From Pseudomonadota bacterium (GTDB lineage Bacteria; Pseudomonadota; Gammaproteobacteria; Burkholderiales; Burkholderiaceae_C), in contig JAJZUV010000010.1 in assembly GCA_021848345.1 (NCBI GenBank), positions 1 to 64,000 of the forward strand: a stretch of 64,000 nt of DNA, in the 5' to 3' direction. Positions 22,872-31,372 of the stretch are shown here, piece by piece. The position numbers and the translations under genes were made by a program. The notes under the pieces are model-generated. The model saw only the letters and a list, made by a program, of their open reading frames with translations. It was not told the DNA's origin and made no database searches. Numbering within the stretch: the stretch's first letter is position 1; every line of letters starts with the position of its first letter.

Positions 22872-23261
22872 ATGAACGCCCGTCCCCGCCTGCTTGCCGT
22901 CGCGCTCGGCGCCATGCTGCTGGCCCCTGCCCTGACCGTCACCGCCCAGGCGCAACCGCGCGAGCCGGTGATCTACGGCAGCCAGCTGATGACCCAGCAG
23001 GAACGCCTGGAATACCGTGAGCGCCTGCGCAATGCCCACACCGTGCAGGAGCGCGAGCAGATCCGCCTGCAACACCACCGCGAAATGCAGGAGCGCGCCC
23101 GCGAACGCGGCGTGACCCTGCCCGACACCCCGCGGCGCTCCGTCGGCCCGGGCAACGGTCCCGGCACGGGCCCGCGCGGCTCCGGCATGGGCGGTGGCAT
23201 GGGGCCCGGCGGGGGCATGGGCGGCGGCGCCGGAGGCGGCGCGGGCGGCGGTTCGCGCTGA
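22872..23261 (+). CDS. Secreted small protein with charged helix and Gly-rich tail
   Basis: 129 residues. Residues 1-27 form a Sec signal peptide (MNARPRLLAVALGAMLLAPALTVTAQA). The mature part has a charged helical segment, LMTQQERLEYRERLRNAHTVQEREQIRLQHHREMQERARERGV, then a low-complexity tail of GPG, GMGGG and GAGGG. The helical motif recurs in many small periplasmic proteins of Burkholderiales, but no function is established that I know of. ATG 22872 follows CGGAGA. It is on the same strand as, but 118 bases beyond, the box genes, and is probably unrelated to them. Confidence 0.75.
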   Translation: MNARPRLLAVALGAMLLAPALTVTAQAQPREPVIYGSQLMTQQERLEYRERLRNAHTVQEREQIRLQHHREMQERARERGVTLPDTPRRSVGPGNGPGTGPRGSGMGGGMGPGGGMGGGAGGGAGGGSR

Positions 23262-23387
23262 AGCCCTGCGCCGAGGGCGGCGCGGGAGCGCCGACACATT
23301 CGATTACATATCTCGCCCCGGCGCTGTCGTCAGTGCCGGGCGCTGCCCGTTATAGCGTCATGTTCATCCGGAACCTGGAGTTCGGAC

Positions 23388-23714
23388 ATGATGAAATCAG
23401 CCCTGCTCGCCTTCGCCGCGGCGGCCGCGCTGGCCGCTCCCGCGGCGCAGGCCTCTCCCGTGTACTGGTCGGTCAACGTCGGCGTGCCCGGCGTCTGGGC
23501 CGGCGTGGCGGCTCCCCCGCCGGTCGTGGTGGCTCCGCCGCCGGTCGTCTACTACCCAGGCTACGCGCCGGTGTACCGGCCTGTTTATCGCCCTGTCTAT
23601 CGCCCTGTCTATCGCCCGGTGTACGGCTACCCCGGCCCGTGGGCGCATCCCTGGCACCGCTGGGGAGACCGCGACGACTGGCATGACCGCGACGACTGGC
23701 ACCACGACCGCTGA
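23388..23714 (+). CDS. Secreted protein with tandem (R)PVY repeats
   Basis: 108 residues. A signal peptide (about 1-22, ending AAQA) is followed by SPVYWSVNVGVPGVW, Pro/Val repeats (APPPVVVAPPPVVYYPG), then four near-identical RPVY units and a His/Asp/Trp-rich tail (WGDRDDWHDRDDWHHDR). The repeats are also perfect at DNA level (period 12: cgccctgtctat). Similar Tyr/Pro-rich secreted proteins are common in betaproteobacteria but uncharacterised; the acidic-His tail might bind metal, which would fit the neighbouring cation-efflux gene, but that is speculation. Two ATGs (23388, 23391) are possible. Confidence 0.75.
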   Translation: MMKSALLAFAAAAALAAPAAQASPVYWSVNVGVPGVWAGVAAPPPVVVAPPPVVYYPGYAPVYRPVYRPVYRPVYRPVYGYPGPWAHPWHRWGDRDDWHDRDDWHHDR

Positions 23715-23730
23715 GCCGGGCGCGCACGCT

Positions 23731-23754
23731 CCCTGAGCGCGCGTGCGCTCAGGG
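23731..23754. terminator. Convergent hairpin between the PVY-repeat gene and the CDF gene
   Basis: CCCTGAGCGC and GCGCTCAGGG form a perfect 10-bp stem with a 4-base loop, placed between two tail-to-tail genes and overlapping the stop codon of the minus-strand gene. It probably acts in both directions; there is no T-run on either side. Confidence 0.45.
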
Positions 23755-24717
23755 CGTCGCCGCGGGTACCGCCGGCTGCACGCCGGCATGGTCCCGGTCC
23801 GGGCGTTGCCAGGGGTCGACGTGGGTCATCAGGTTGAGCACCCGGTGGCGCCGCAGCACCTGCTCGCGCGCCGACACGGCAATCTCGTGCCCCTGCTCCA
23901 CGCTCAGGGACGCGTCCACCTCCAGGTGGGCATCGGCCACGATCATGTCCCCCATCTTGCGCGTGCGCAGGTCGTGCACGCCCTGCACGCCCGGCGTCTG
24001 CAAGAGCGTGTCGCGGATGGCCTGCACCTCCTGCTCGTCCACCGCGCGGTCCATCAGGTCGTGCAAGGCGTCCCAGGCGAAACCCCAGCCCATGCGCGCG
24101 ACCATCAGGCCCACGATCAGCGCGGCGATGGGATCCAGCAGCGAGTAGCCGGCCAGGTTGCCGATCAGGCCCACGCCCACCACCAGCGAGGAGGCCGCGT
24201 CGGAGCGCGCGTGCCAGGCATTGGCCACCAGCATGCTCGACTTCACCCGCTTGGCCGCCGCCAGCATGTAGCGGAACAGGCCTTCCTTGGCCACCAGCGT
24301 GGCGCCCGCCACCCACAGCGCCACCACGTGCACGCGCGCCACGGCGGCCGGCGACTCCAGCTTGTGCACCGCGGCCCACAACATGCCGCCGCCCACCAGC
24401 AGCAGCAGCAGGCCCAGCGCCAGCGAAGCGCCGGTCTCGAAACGCTGGTGTCCGTAGGGATGGTCCAGGTCGGCATCCTTGCTGGCGTGGCGGCTGGCCA
24501 GCAACACGACGAAATCGGCCACCAGGTCGGAAGCCGAATGCACGCCGTCGGCGACCAGACCCTGCGAACCCGACAGCAGCCCCACCAGCACCTGCCCCAC
24601 CGAGAGCACCAGGTTGACCGCCACGCTGACCCAGGTACTGCGACCAGCCACGCGTGCGCGCTCGGCCACGCTGGAAGGACTGTCTTCGGACTCCGGGGCC
24701 AGTTCGTCGAATCGCAT
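23749..24717 (-). CDS. Cation diffusion facilitator (CDF) family efflux protein
   Basis: 322 residues, inner-membrane metal/proton antiporter. The transmembrane region holds the two CDF metal sites: HSASD in helix 2 (GLVADGVHSASDLVADF) and HARSD in helix 5 (ANAWHARSDAASSLVVG), with the cytoplasmic HPYGHQRFE loop between helices 2 and 3. The C-terminal cytoplasmic domain (about 215-300) has VQGVHDLRTRKMGDMIVADAHLEVD. The HxxxD/HxxxD pattern suggests Zn-type or broader specificity, though Fe/Mn members can look alike. Start 24717 (MRFDEL) is preferred; 24750 is an alternative 11 residues longer and neither has a strong ribosome site. Confidence 0.9.
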   Translation of the reverse strand: MRFDELAPESEDSPSSVAERARVAGRSTWVSVAVNLVLSVGQVLVGLLSGSQGLVADGVHSASDLVADFVVLLASRHASKDADLDHPYGHQRFETGASLALGLLLLLVGGGMLWAAVHKLESPAAVARVHVVALWVAGATLVAKEGLFRYMLAAAKRVKSSMLVANAWHARSDAASSLVVGVGLIGNLAGYSLLDPIAALIVGLMVARMGWGFAWDALHDLMDRAVDEQEVQAIRDTLLQTPGVQGVHDLRTRKMGDMIVADAHLEVDASLSVEQGHEIAVSAREQVLRRHRVLNLMTHVDPWQRPDRDHAGVQPAVPAATP

Positions 24718-24797
24718 GGATGTGCTCGCAGGAAGGGAACCAGCGCACATTGTCGCCGGATCGCGCCGGCCTCCCCCGGCCCCTGCTCCTGCGCCGG

Positions 24798-25253
24798 CTA
24801 CTGCACGATCTGCCAGGTGCCGTCGGCCTGCCGGCAGGCGGTGCCGTACACGGTGTCCGCCTCGCCGCCGACGGTGGCGCGCATGCGGAATTCGCGGCAG
24901 GGCCCCTGCGCCGTCTCGTAGGTGCGCGTGGGCGTCACGGCATAGGCATCGCCCGTGTCCGGGTTGCGCCAGCGTCCGGGGCTCCCGGTGGGGTAGGTCT
25001 CGAACACCTGGGCCGCCCGCACGCGGTCCTGCTCGTCCATGTGGCGCCCGATGTTGGCGCCCGCCACGCTGCCCAGCAGGGCACCGAGCACGACGGCCGC
25101 CACCTGCCCGGAGCCGCGACCCACGGTGGAGCCCGCGGCGGCGCCCACCGCGCCGCCCAGTACCGCGCCGCTCTGCTCCTGGTTCATCGCGCAACCGCCC
25201 GTCAGCGCGATCGCCAGGATCGCGGCGCCGAAGCGAAGATTCCGTCTGGACAT
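24798..25253 (-). CDS. Glycine-zipper outer-membrane lipoprotein (17-kDa surface antigen type)
   Basis: 151 residues. The N-terminus MSRRNLRFGAAILAIALTGGC is a lipoprotein signal with lipobox LTGGC. A glycine-zipper segment (GAVLGGAVGAAAGSTVGRGSGQVAAVVLGALLGSVAGANIG, about 30-70) is followed by a soluble domain with TGRWRN-like and CREF elements (SPGRWRNPDTGDAYAVTPTRTYETAQGPCREF, then YGTACRQADGTWQ). This is the layout of Rick_17kDa_Anti/YmgG-like proteins, which sit in or at the outer membrane. The second of two ATGs (25253) has the better spacing from GGGAG. Confidence 0.85.
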   Translation of the reverse strand: MSRRNLRFGAAILAIALTGGCAMNQEQSGAVLGGAVGAAAGSTVGRGSGQVAAVVLGALLGSVAGANIGRHMDEQDRVRAAQVFETYPTGSPGRWRNPDTGDAYAVTPTRTYETAQGPCREFRMRATVGGEADTVYGTACRQADGTWQIVQ

Positions 25254-25265
25254 CATCGACTCCCG

Positions 25266-25300
25266 AAAAAAAACAGGCACGGAGGGGGACACCGTGCCTG
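25266..25300 (-). terminator. Strong intrinsic terminator
   Basis: Read on the minus strand, CAGGCACGG pairs with CCGTGCCTG (9 bp, 9-base loop) and is followed directly by eight T residues. It is the clearest intrinsic terminator in the window and ends transcription of the 604-residue lipoprotein gene (25351-27165). It also isolates the downstream 17-kDa-type lipoprotein gene, whose ribosome site begins just after the T-run. Confidence 0.88.
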
Positions 25301-25350
25301 AAAAGAGCCCGGGAGCCGCACGACACCCGGGCCGCTCGCCAATCGTTCGC

Positions 25351-27165
25351 TCAGGAACCGAGGCCCAGCACCCCCATCACCAGGGGATCGGGCTGCTGCA
25401 CGTGCCAGGCGCCGGGGAAGTAGGTGGCGTACACGCCGGCCCAGCTCTCCTGCGCCGGGTTCAGCGAGGACACGCTGATCGCCAGCCAGCCTCCACGCAA
25501 TGCCTCGCGTTCCATGCTCACCGCGCTCACCGTCGAGCCGGCCGGGGCCGCGGGGTCGATGCTCGACATGTCGTCGCCCACCGCCACCAGCTTGAACACC
25601 GAGCCCATGCCGCTGCCGGACAACACCGAGCCGTAGATGCCCGAGCTCGGCCCCGTGCCGCCCGCCGGCGGCGTCAGCACGCCCTTGAACAGCACCCCGC
25701 GCGCTCCGTCCATCGCGGTGAAGGCCGAGGCGCGCCAGCGCGGCGGCTCGGCATCGGTCGGCCCGGAGGATCCGCTCGACCCGGTGGTCGCCGGCGCGCC
25801 GGAGAAGGTCCAGAACAGCAGGTCCTGGAACTGCTCGGTGGCGCCGGCGCGCGCGGCCATCCACAGCTTGCCGGTCGTGGTGTCGTAGACGAAGATTCCC
25901 TGGTTCACCGGCTCGGGCAGATTCGCCACGCCGCCCGGATACTGGTCGTTGCAGGCCTTGATCAGGTCCTTGTTGCCGTCGGTCGGGCAGTTACGCGCGA
26001 CGGTGCGCATCTGCAGCGGGTCCTGGGTGTCCCAGGCGCCCCAGAAGGACACGTAGCGACCGTCGTAGCTCAAGCCCTCGCCGATCTGGCTGAAGGTCGG
26101 CGACGTGCTCGCGCCGGCCATCGGCGGCAAGGGCGTGCCCGTGGAGTCGGGCACCTGGGTGTTGCCGATGGTCACCAGCGGACTCAGCACCGGATCCGGG
26201 GCCACGTTCGCCAGGTACAGGCCTCCGGCGGTCGGGGCGTCCTCGTTGTCCAGACCCACGAACACGACCTTGCCCCCGGCCGCGCTCGGCGGCGCGGTCG
26301 AACCGAAGGGAGTGGTGGTACCGGGAATGAGCGAGGTCGAGTCGGCGATGCGCTGCACCGGCGCGTTCGCCACGTTCAGGTCACGGTAGTAGACCCCGGT
26401 GCGCGAGGTGGTGCCGTCGGTGTAATTGCCCTTGAACACCACGTAGTGTCCCTGGGTCACCGAGGGCGAACCGGGGAACTGGTCGAAACGCGTGCCCGGC
26501 GTCGTCGCGCCCGGCACCTGCATGTAGCTGAACTCGGCCACGCCGCCCAGCAGGTTCACCGCCGTGCCCAGCGTCTTGGGCATCGTGGCATAGACGCCCG
26601 AGGTCCCCAGCTTGGTGCCGTCGGCCAGGGTCCATGCCGGCGTGGACTGGCCGCGCGTGGCGATCACCGCCGAATCGATGTCGATGCGCGGAATGGACGG
26701 AAATTCCGTGAACTGCGCGCCGGTGTTGTTCGGATCCGGCACCAGGAAATTGGTGTCGGCCACGGTGTACATGGTCGGCCTGCTCGCGCAGGCGTCGAGC
26801 GCGAACACGCCGCGGGTCATGCCGCCGGTTCCACCGGTTCCGCCGGTCGAGCCGCCTTCCGTGCCACCCGCGGAATCGCGTGCGCGCCCTCGGAACACCA
26901 CCATGCCCGCGGTGTTCACCGAGGGTTGGTTGTAGCTGAAAAAGGCCACCGAAGCCGAGTCGGGAATCAGGGTCTTGTTGTTCGACAGGGTCTTCCAGGT
27001 GCCGATGACGTCCGTGCCCGGCGTGCAGGCCACGAGCTGGTCGGAGGGCACGTAGGGCGTGTAGGGCGTGAGGCTCGCTCCTCCCCCGCCGCCACAGGCG
27101 GCGAGCAGCGCGGACCCGAGCGCCGCGGATCCCAGCAGGGCGGTGCGGATGGTATGGGGCTTCAT
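25351..27165 (-). CDS. Large lipoprotein with repeated beta-type units, function unknown
   Basis: 604 residues. MKPHTIRTALLGSAALGSALLAAC is a lipoprotein signal (lipobox LAAC) followed by a GGGGGA linker. The mature protein contains four to five imperfect ~70-residue units built around F-x-FPSIPRIDIDSAVIATRG / FDQFPGSPSVTQGHYVVFKG / SYDGRYVSFWG, each ending in GVY- or GIY-type strands (SGVYATMP, TGVYYRDL, QGIFVYDT). This is reminiscent of beta-propeller or DUF7453-like repeats. A Thr/Gly-rich stretch (GGTEGGSTGGTGGTGG) interrupts the first unit. A surface-exposed binding or scaffold role is possible; no catalytic motif is visible. Transcription ends at the intrinsic terminator 25266-25300. 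Confidence 0.8.
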   Translation of the reverse strand: MKPHTIRTALLGSAALGSALLAACGGGGGASLTPYTPYVPSDQLVACTPGTDVIGTWKTLSNNKTLIPDSASVAFFSYNQPSVNTAGMVVFRGRARDSAGGTEGGSTGGTGGTGGMTRGVFALDACASRPTMYTVADTNFLVPDPNNTGAQFTEFPSIPRIDIDSAVIATRGQSTPAWTLADGTKLGTSGVYATMPKTLGTAVNLLGGVAEFSYMQVPGATTPGTRFDQFPGSPSVTQGHYVVFKGNYTDGTTSRTGVYYRDLNVANAPVQRIADSTSLIPGTTTPFGSTAPPSAAGGKVVFVGLDNEDAPTAGGLYLANVAPDPVLSPLVTIGNTQVPDSTGTPLPPMAGASTSPTFSQIGEGLSYDGRYVSFWGAWDTQDPLQMRTVARNCPTDGNKDLIKACNDQYPGGVANLPEPVNQGIFVYDTTTGKLWMAARAGATEQFQDLLFWTFSGAPATTGSSGSSGPTDAEPPRWRASAFTAMDGARGVLFKGVLTPPAGGTGPSSGIYGSVLSGSGMGSVFKLVAVGDDMSSIDPAAPAGSTVSAVSMEREALRGGWLAISVSSLNPAQESWAGVYATYFPGAWHVQQPDPLVMGVLGLGS

Positions 27166-27242
27166 GATGTGTCTCCCGTATGCGGATAGCTGCGGGGCTT
27201 CGCGCCGAGCGCAGCGCGCCTGGCGCGAAGCCTCAGGCCGTC

Positions 27243-27755
27243 TCAGCGGCTGATCTGGTCGCGGTCGCGGTCCTGATCCTTGTCCTGGTCGCGGTCGCGA
27301 TCCTGGTCCAGGGTCTGGTCACGGGTGCGGTCCATGGTCTGGTCGCGGGTCTGGTCGCGCGTGCGATCCATGGTCTGGTCGCGCGTCTGGTCCCGGGTGC
27401 GGTCGCGCGTCTGGTCGCGCGTCTGGTCACGCGTGCGGTCGCGGGTCTGATCCTGGGTCTGCTCGCGCGTCTGCTCGCGAGTCTGTTCGCGGATCCGGGT
27501 GCGCTCCACGTCCTGCTGCGGGCTTTGCGCCGGAGCCGCCTGACCCGGGCCGGGTCCATGTCCCGCGGAACCCGCGGAACCCATGCCCGCGCCGATCCCC
27601 GCTCCGCCGCCGGCTCCGGCGCCACCACCACCGCCCCCGCCGCCTCCGCCACCACCACCACCGCCGCTGGCGAAGGCGGCAAGGGGAAGCGCCAATCCGG
27701 CGCACAAGGCGGCCACCACCATGCGGCGCGCGGGCGAGCTTTGCTGCTTGTCCAT
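27243..27755 (-). CDS. Secreted low-complexity protein: polyglycine plus QTRD/RTRD tetrapeptide repeats
   Basis: 170 residues. A signal peptide (MDKQQSSPARRMVVAALCAGLALPLAAFA) is followed by 15 consecutive glycines, a Gly/Ala stretch, and then about 20 tandem tetrapeptides of the type QTRE, QTRD, RTRD, QTMD, passing into a D/R/Q/K-only tail (DQDRDRDQDKDQ) that ends ISR. The repeat part is strongly zwitterionic and probably helical or disordered. ATG 27755 is supported by AAGGAGA 6 bases upstream. I know no characterised homologue. Regular Thr/Asp/Gln repeats recall ice- or cation-binding and surface-coating proteins, but nothing here proves that. Confidence 0.72.
   Translation of the reverse strand: MDKQQSSPARRMVVAALCAGLALPLAAFASGGGGGGGGGGGGGGGAGAGGGAGIGAGMGSAGSAGHGPGPGQAAPAQSPQQDVERTRIREQTREQTREQTQDQTRDRTRDQTRDQTRDRTRDQTRDQTMDRTRDQTRDQTMDRTRDQTLDQDRDRDQDKDQDRDRDQISR
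27250..27485. repeat. 12-bp tandem repeat array inside the QTRD-repeat gene
   Basis: Units of the type ggtctggtcgcg / ggtgcggtcgcg are repeated about 19 times with variations, encoding four residues per unit on the minus strand. Because the period is a multiple of three, unit gain or loss changes protein length without a frameshift. The array explains the long artificial open frames on the opposite strand. Confidence 0.8.
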
Positions 27756-27812
27756 GATGATCTCCTTCGAATGCACGGTCGATCGACCGGTTGCATCCTT
27801 TGTAGGAGTCGT

Positions 27813-27828
27813 CACATTTCTTTACATT
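27813..27828. promoter_or_regulatory. Direct repeat C/TACATT with 10-bp period
   Basis: CACATT at 27813 and TACATT at 27823 are spaced by one helical turn, upstream of the QTRD-repeat gene (start 27755). Such paired hexamers are typical binding sites of OmpR/PhoB-type response regulators. The local sequence is AT-rich for this genome, as expected for a promoter. The rest of the gap 27756-27942 shows nothing else. Confidence 0.3.
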
Positions 27829-27942
27829 GTGCGAAATCAAGAACACGCGAGGGGAGTATCTCGCCGCGACCTGTTCGTGCGCCAGATCAGCCCGCGGGCA
27901 CGCCCGCCTTGCAATCCGGGCGGATGCCGCCATGCACGCGCA

Positions 27943-29178
<1,236 letters not shown>

Positions 29179-29190
29179 CGCGTTCTCCGT

Positions 29191-30300
29191 TCAGCGTGCG
29201 CCGAGGCGCTGCACCTGCGCCCACGCCGCCTCGGCCAGCGGGCGCGCGCGCGAACCCGCCTCCAGCGCCTGCGCGCTGGCCGCGTTGCCCTGCAGCGCGC
29301 GCGCCAGCACGCCCTGCAGGATCGCCGCGAGACGGAACATGTTGAAAGCCAGGAAGAACTCCCAGTCCTGGGCGGCCACCGGCGCGCGCCCGGTGCGCGC
29401 GCAGTAGGCCTGCACGTAGCTCGCCTCGGAGGGAATGCCCAGCGCGGACAGGTCTTCCCCGGCCATGCCGCGGAACTGCCCCGGCCCGAGGCGCCAGGCC
29501 ATGCAGTGGTAGGCGAAGTCCGCCAGCGGATGCCCCAGCGTGGACAGCTCCCAGTCCAGCACCGCCAGCACGCGCGGCTCGCTGGGATGGAAGATCAGGT
29601 TGTCCATGCGGAAATCGCCGTGCACCACGGCCACCTCGTCGCCCTCGGGAACGTGCTCGGGGAGCCACTGCATCAGGCGTTCCATCGCCTCCAGCGGCTC
29701 GGTCTGGCTGGCCCGGTATTGCTGGCTCCAGCGCTCGATCTGACGCGCCACGTAGCGCCCGGGCTTGCCGTAGTCTCCCAGGCCCACTGCGGCGGGGTCG
29801 ACCCGATGCAGCGCGGCGATGGCGCGGTTCATCGCGTCGAACAACTCCCCGCGCTCGCCCGGCTGCAGCCCCGGCAGGCGAGGGTCGAAGAAGATGCGAC
29901 CCGCGACGCAGTCCATGACGTAGAACATGCTGCCGATCACCGACTCGTCGCTGCACAGCAGGCGCATGCGCGGCACCGGCACCTCGCTGCCGGCCAGCGC
30001 CGACATCACGCGGTACTCGCGGTCCACCGCGTGCGCCGAGGGCAGCAGGCGGCCCGGCGGCTTGCGACGCAGCACCCAGCGCCCCTGCCCGGCGTCGCGC
30101 AGCAGGTAGGTGGGATTGGACTGTCCGCCTTCGAACAGCGAGGCGCTCAGCGGAAGGCGCAGTTCCGGCAGGTGCTCGGCGAGGTACTCGCCCAGGCGCC
30201 GGGTGTCGATGACCAGCGCCCCGCCGGGCTCGCGCATGCGCACCGAGCCGGCGGTCGCCCCGCCGCCGCGCTCGCCCGGGCTGTCGGCATCGGCGTTCAT
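29191..30300 (-). CDS. APH-family phosphotransferase (kinase partner of the acyl-CoA dehydrogenase)
   Basis: 369 residues, aminoglycoside/choline-kinase-like fold. Nucleotide loop FEGGQSNPTYLL, lysine region WVLRRKPPG, catalytic loop VVHGDFRMDNLIFHP (Asp of HGDFRxDN) and the metal-binding aspartate in VLAVLDWELSTLGHPLADFAY are intact, so it should be active. Orthologues are the N-terminal kinase half of ACAD10/11 and the kinase of the levulinate pathway, which phosphorylate the hydroxyl of 4-hydroxyacyl-CoA before dehydrogenase-assisted removal. It lies 3 bases after the reductase gene and 12 before the dehydrogenase gene. A kinase for a hydroxyacyl-CoA is therefore likelier than antibiotic resistance. 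Confidence 0.88.
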   Translation of the reverse strand: MNADADSPGERGGGATAGSVRMREPGGALVIDTRRLGEYLAEHLPELRLPLSASLFEGGQSNPTYLLRDAGQGRWVLRRKPPGRLLPSAHAVDREYRVMSALAGSEVPVPRMRLLCSDESVIGSMFYVMDCVAGRIFFDPRLPGLQPGERGELFDAMNRAIAALHRVDPAAVGLGDYGKPGRYVARQIERWSQQYRASQTEPLEAMERLMQWLPEHVPEGDEVAVVHGDFRMDNLIFHPSEPRVLAVLDWELSTLGHPLADFAYHCMAWRLGPGQFRGMAGEDLSALGIPSEASYVQAYCARTGRAPVAAQDWEFFLAFNMFRLAAILQGVLARALQGNAASAQALEAGSRARPLAEAAWAQVQRLGAR

Positions 30301-30303
30301 GGC

Positions 30304-31305
30304 TCAGCCCACCCGCACCAGTTGCTTGCCGAAGTTCTCGCCGCGCAGCAGGCCGATGAAGGCCTCGGGCGCGCGCTCCAGGCCCTCGGCCACGGTCTCG
30401 CGCCAGCGCAGCTTGCCCGCCGCGGCCAGTTCCGCCAGTTCGCGCAGCGCCTGCGGCCACAGCTCCATGTGCTCCGAGACGATGAAACCCTGCAGCTTCA
30501 GGCGATGGATCAGCACCGCGCGCAGGTTGCGCATCGGATGCGGCTCGGTGGCGTTGTAGTCCGAGATCATGCCGCACAGGGCCACGCGTCCGAAGGGCCG
30601 CATGAGCCCCAGCAGGCGGTCGAAGATCTCCCCGCCGACGTTCTCGAACAGACAATCGGCGCCGTCGGGAAGCGCGGCCCGCAGGTCCTCGCCCAGGCGA
30701 CCGGCCTTGTAGTCCACGCAGGCGTCGAAACCCAGCTCGCCGAGCACGTAGCGGCACTTGGCCTCGCCGCCGGCCACGCCCACCACGCGGCAGCCCCGCG
30801 CCTTGGCGAGTTGGCCCACCACCGCGCCCACCGCGCCGGAGGCCGCCGTCACCACCACGGTCTCGCCGGCCTTGGGCTCGCAGATGCGCAGCAGCCCGTA
30901 CCAGGCGGTCACCCCGGGCATGCCCAGCGCGCCCAGGTAGGCCTGCAGGGGCACGCGCGAGTCGTCCACCTTCATCAGCGCGCGCGCCGGCGCGCAGCCG
31001 TAGCGCTGCCAGCCCAGCATGCCCACCACCTTGTCGCCGGGGCGCAGATCCGGATGGCGCGACTCGACCACTTCGCCCACGGTGCCCCCGATCATCACGG
31101 CGCCCAGCGCCACCGGTTCGGCGTAGGACTTCGCGTCCGACATGCGCCCGCGCATGTACGGGTCCAGCGACAACCACAGGTTGCGCACCAGCACCTCGCC
31201 CTCTCCGGGTGTCGGCATCGGCGCCTGCTGGATCTTGAAATGACGGGCTTCGGGCCAGCCCACCGGGCGTTCGGCCAGCAGGACCTGCAGGTTGTTCGTG
31301 CTCAT
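30304..31305 (-). CDS. NADP-dependent medium-chain oxidoreductase (CurA / leukotriene B4 12-HD family)
   Basis: 333 residues, zinc-free MDR-family enzyme that reduces activated C=C bonds or oxidises alcohols with NADP(H). N-terminal LLAERPVGWPEARHFKIQQAPMPTPGEGEVLVRNLWLSLDPYMRGRM is characteristic of the CurA/PtgR group; the nucleotide motif is VTAASGAVGAVVGQLAKARGC, and the C-terminal part has LCGMISDYNATEPHPMRNL. ATG 31305 follows CCGGAGA with good spacing. It is third in the fadB-like, reductase, kinase, dehydrogenase run. Confidence 0.9.
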   Translation of the reverse strand: MSTNNLQVLLAERPVGWPEARHFKIQQAPMPTPGEGEVLVRNLWLSLDPYMRGRMSDAKSYAEPVALGAVMIGGTVGEVVESRHPDLRPGDKVVGMLGWQRYGCAPARALMKVDDSRVPLQAYLGALGMPGVTAWYGLLRICEPKAGETVVVTAASGAVGAVVGQLAKARGCRVVGVAGGEAKCRYVLGELGFDACVDYKAGRLGEDLRAALPDGADCLFENVGGEIFDRLLGLMRPFGRVALCGMISDYNATEPHPMRNLRAVLIHRLKLQGFIVSEHMELWPQALRELAELAAAGKLRWRETVAEGLERAPEAFIGLLRGENFGKQLVRVG

Positions 31306-31372
31306 CGATGTCTCCGGAAGAAAGTGCCCTGGATGGACGCCCCACGCCGGCCGCATGCCGGCTCGGGGCGCG

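Noticed and set aside
29191..30300. Aminoglycoside resistance kinase
   Set aside because: The APH fold is shared, but the gene is embedded in an acyl-CoA degradation run and belongs to the ACAD10/11-associated branch.
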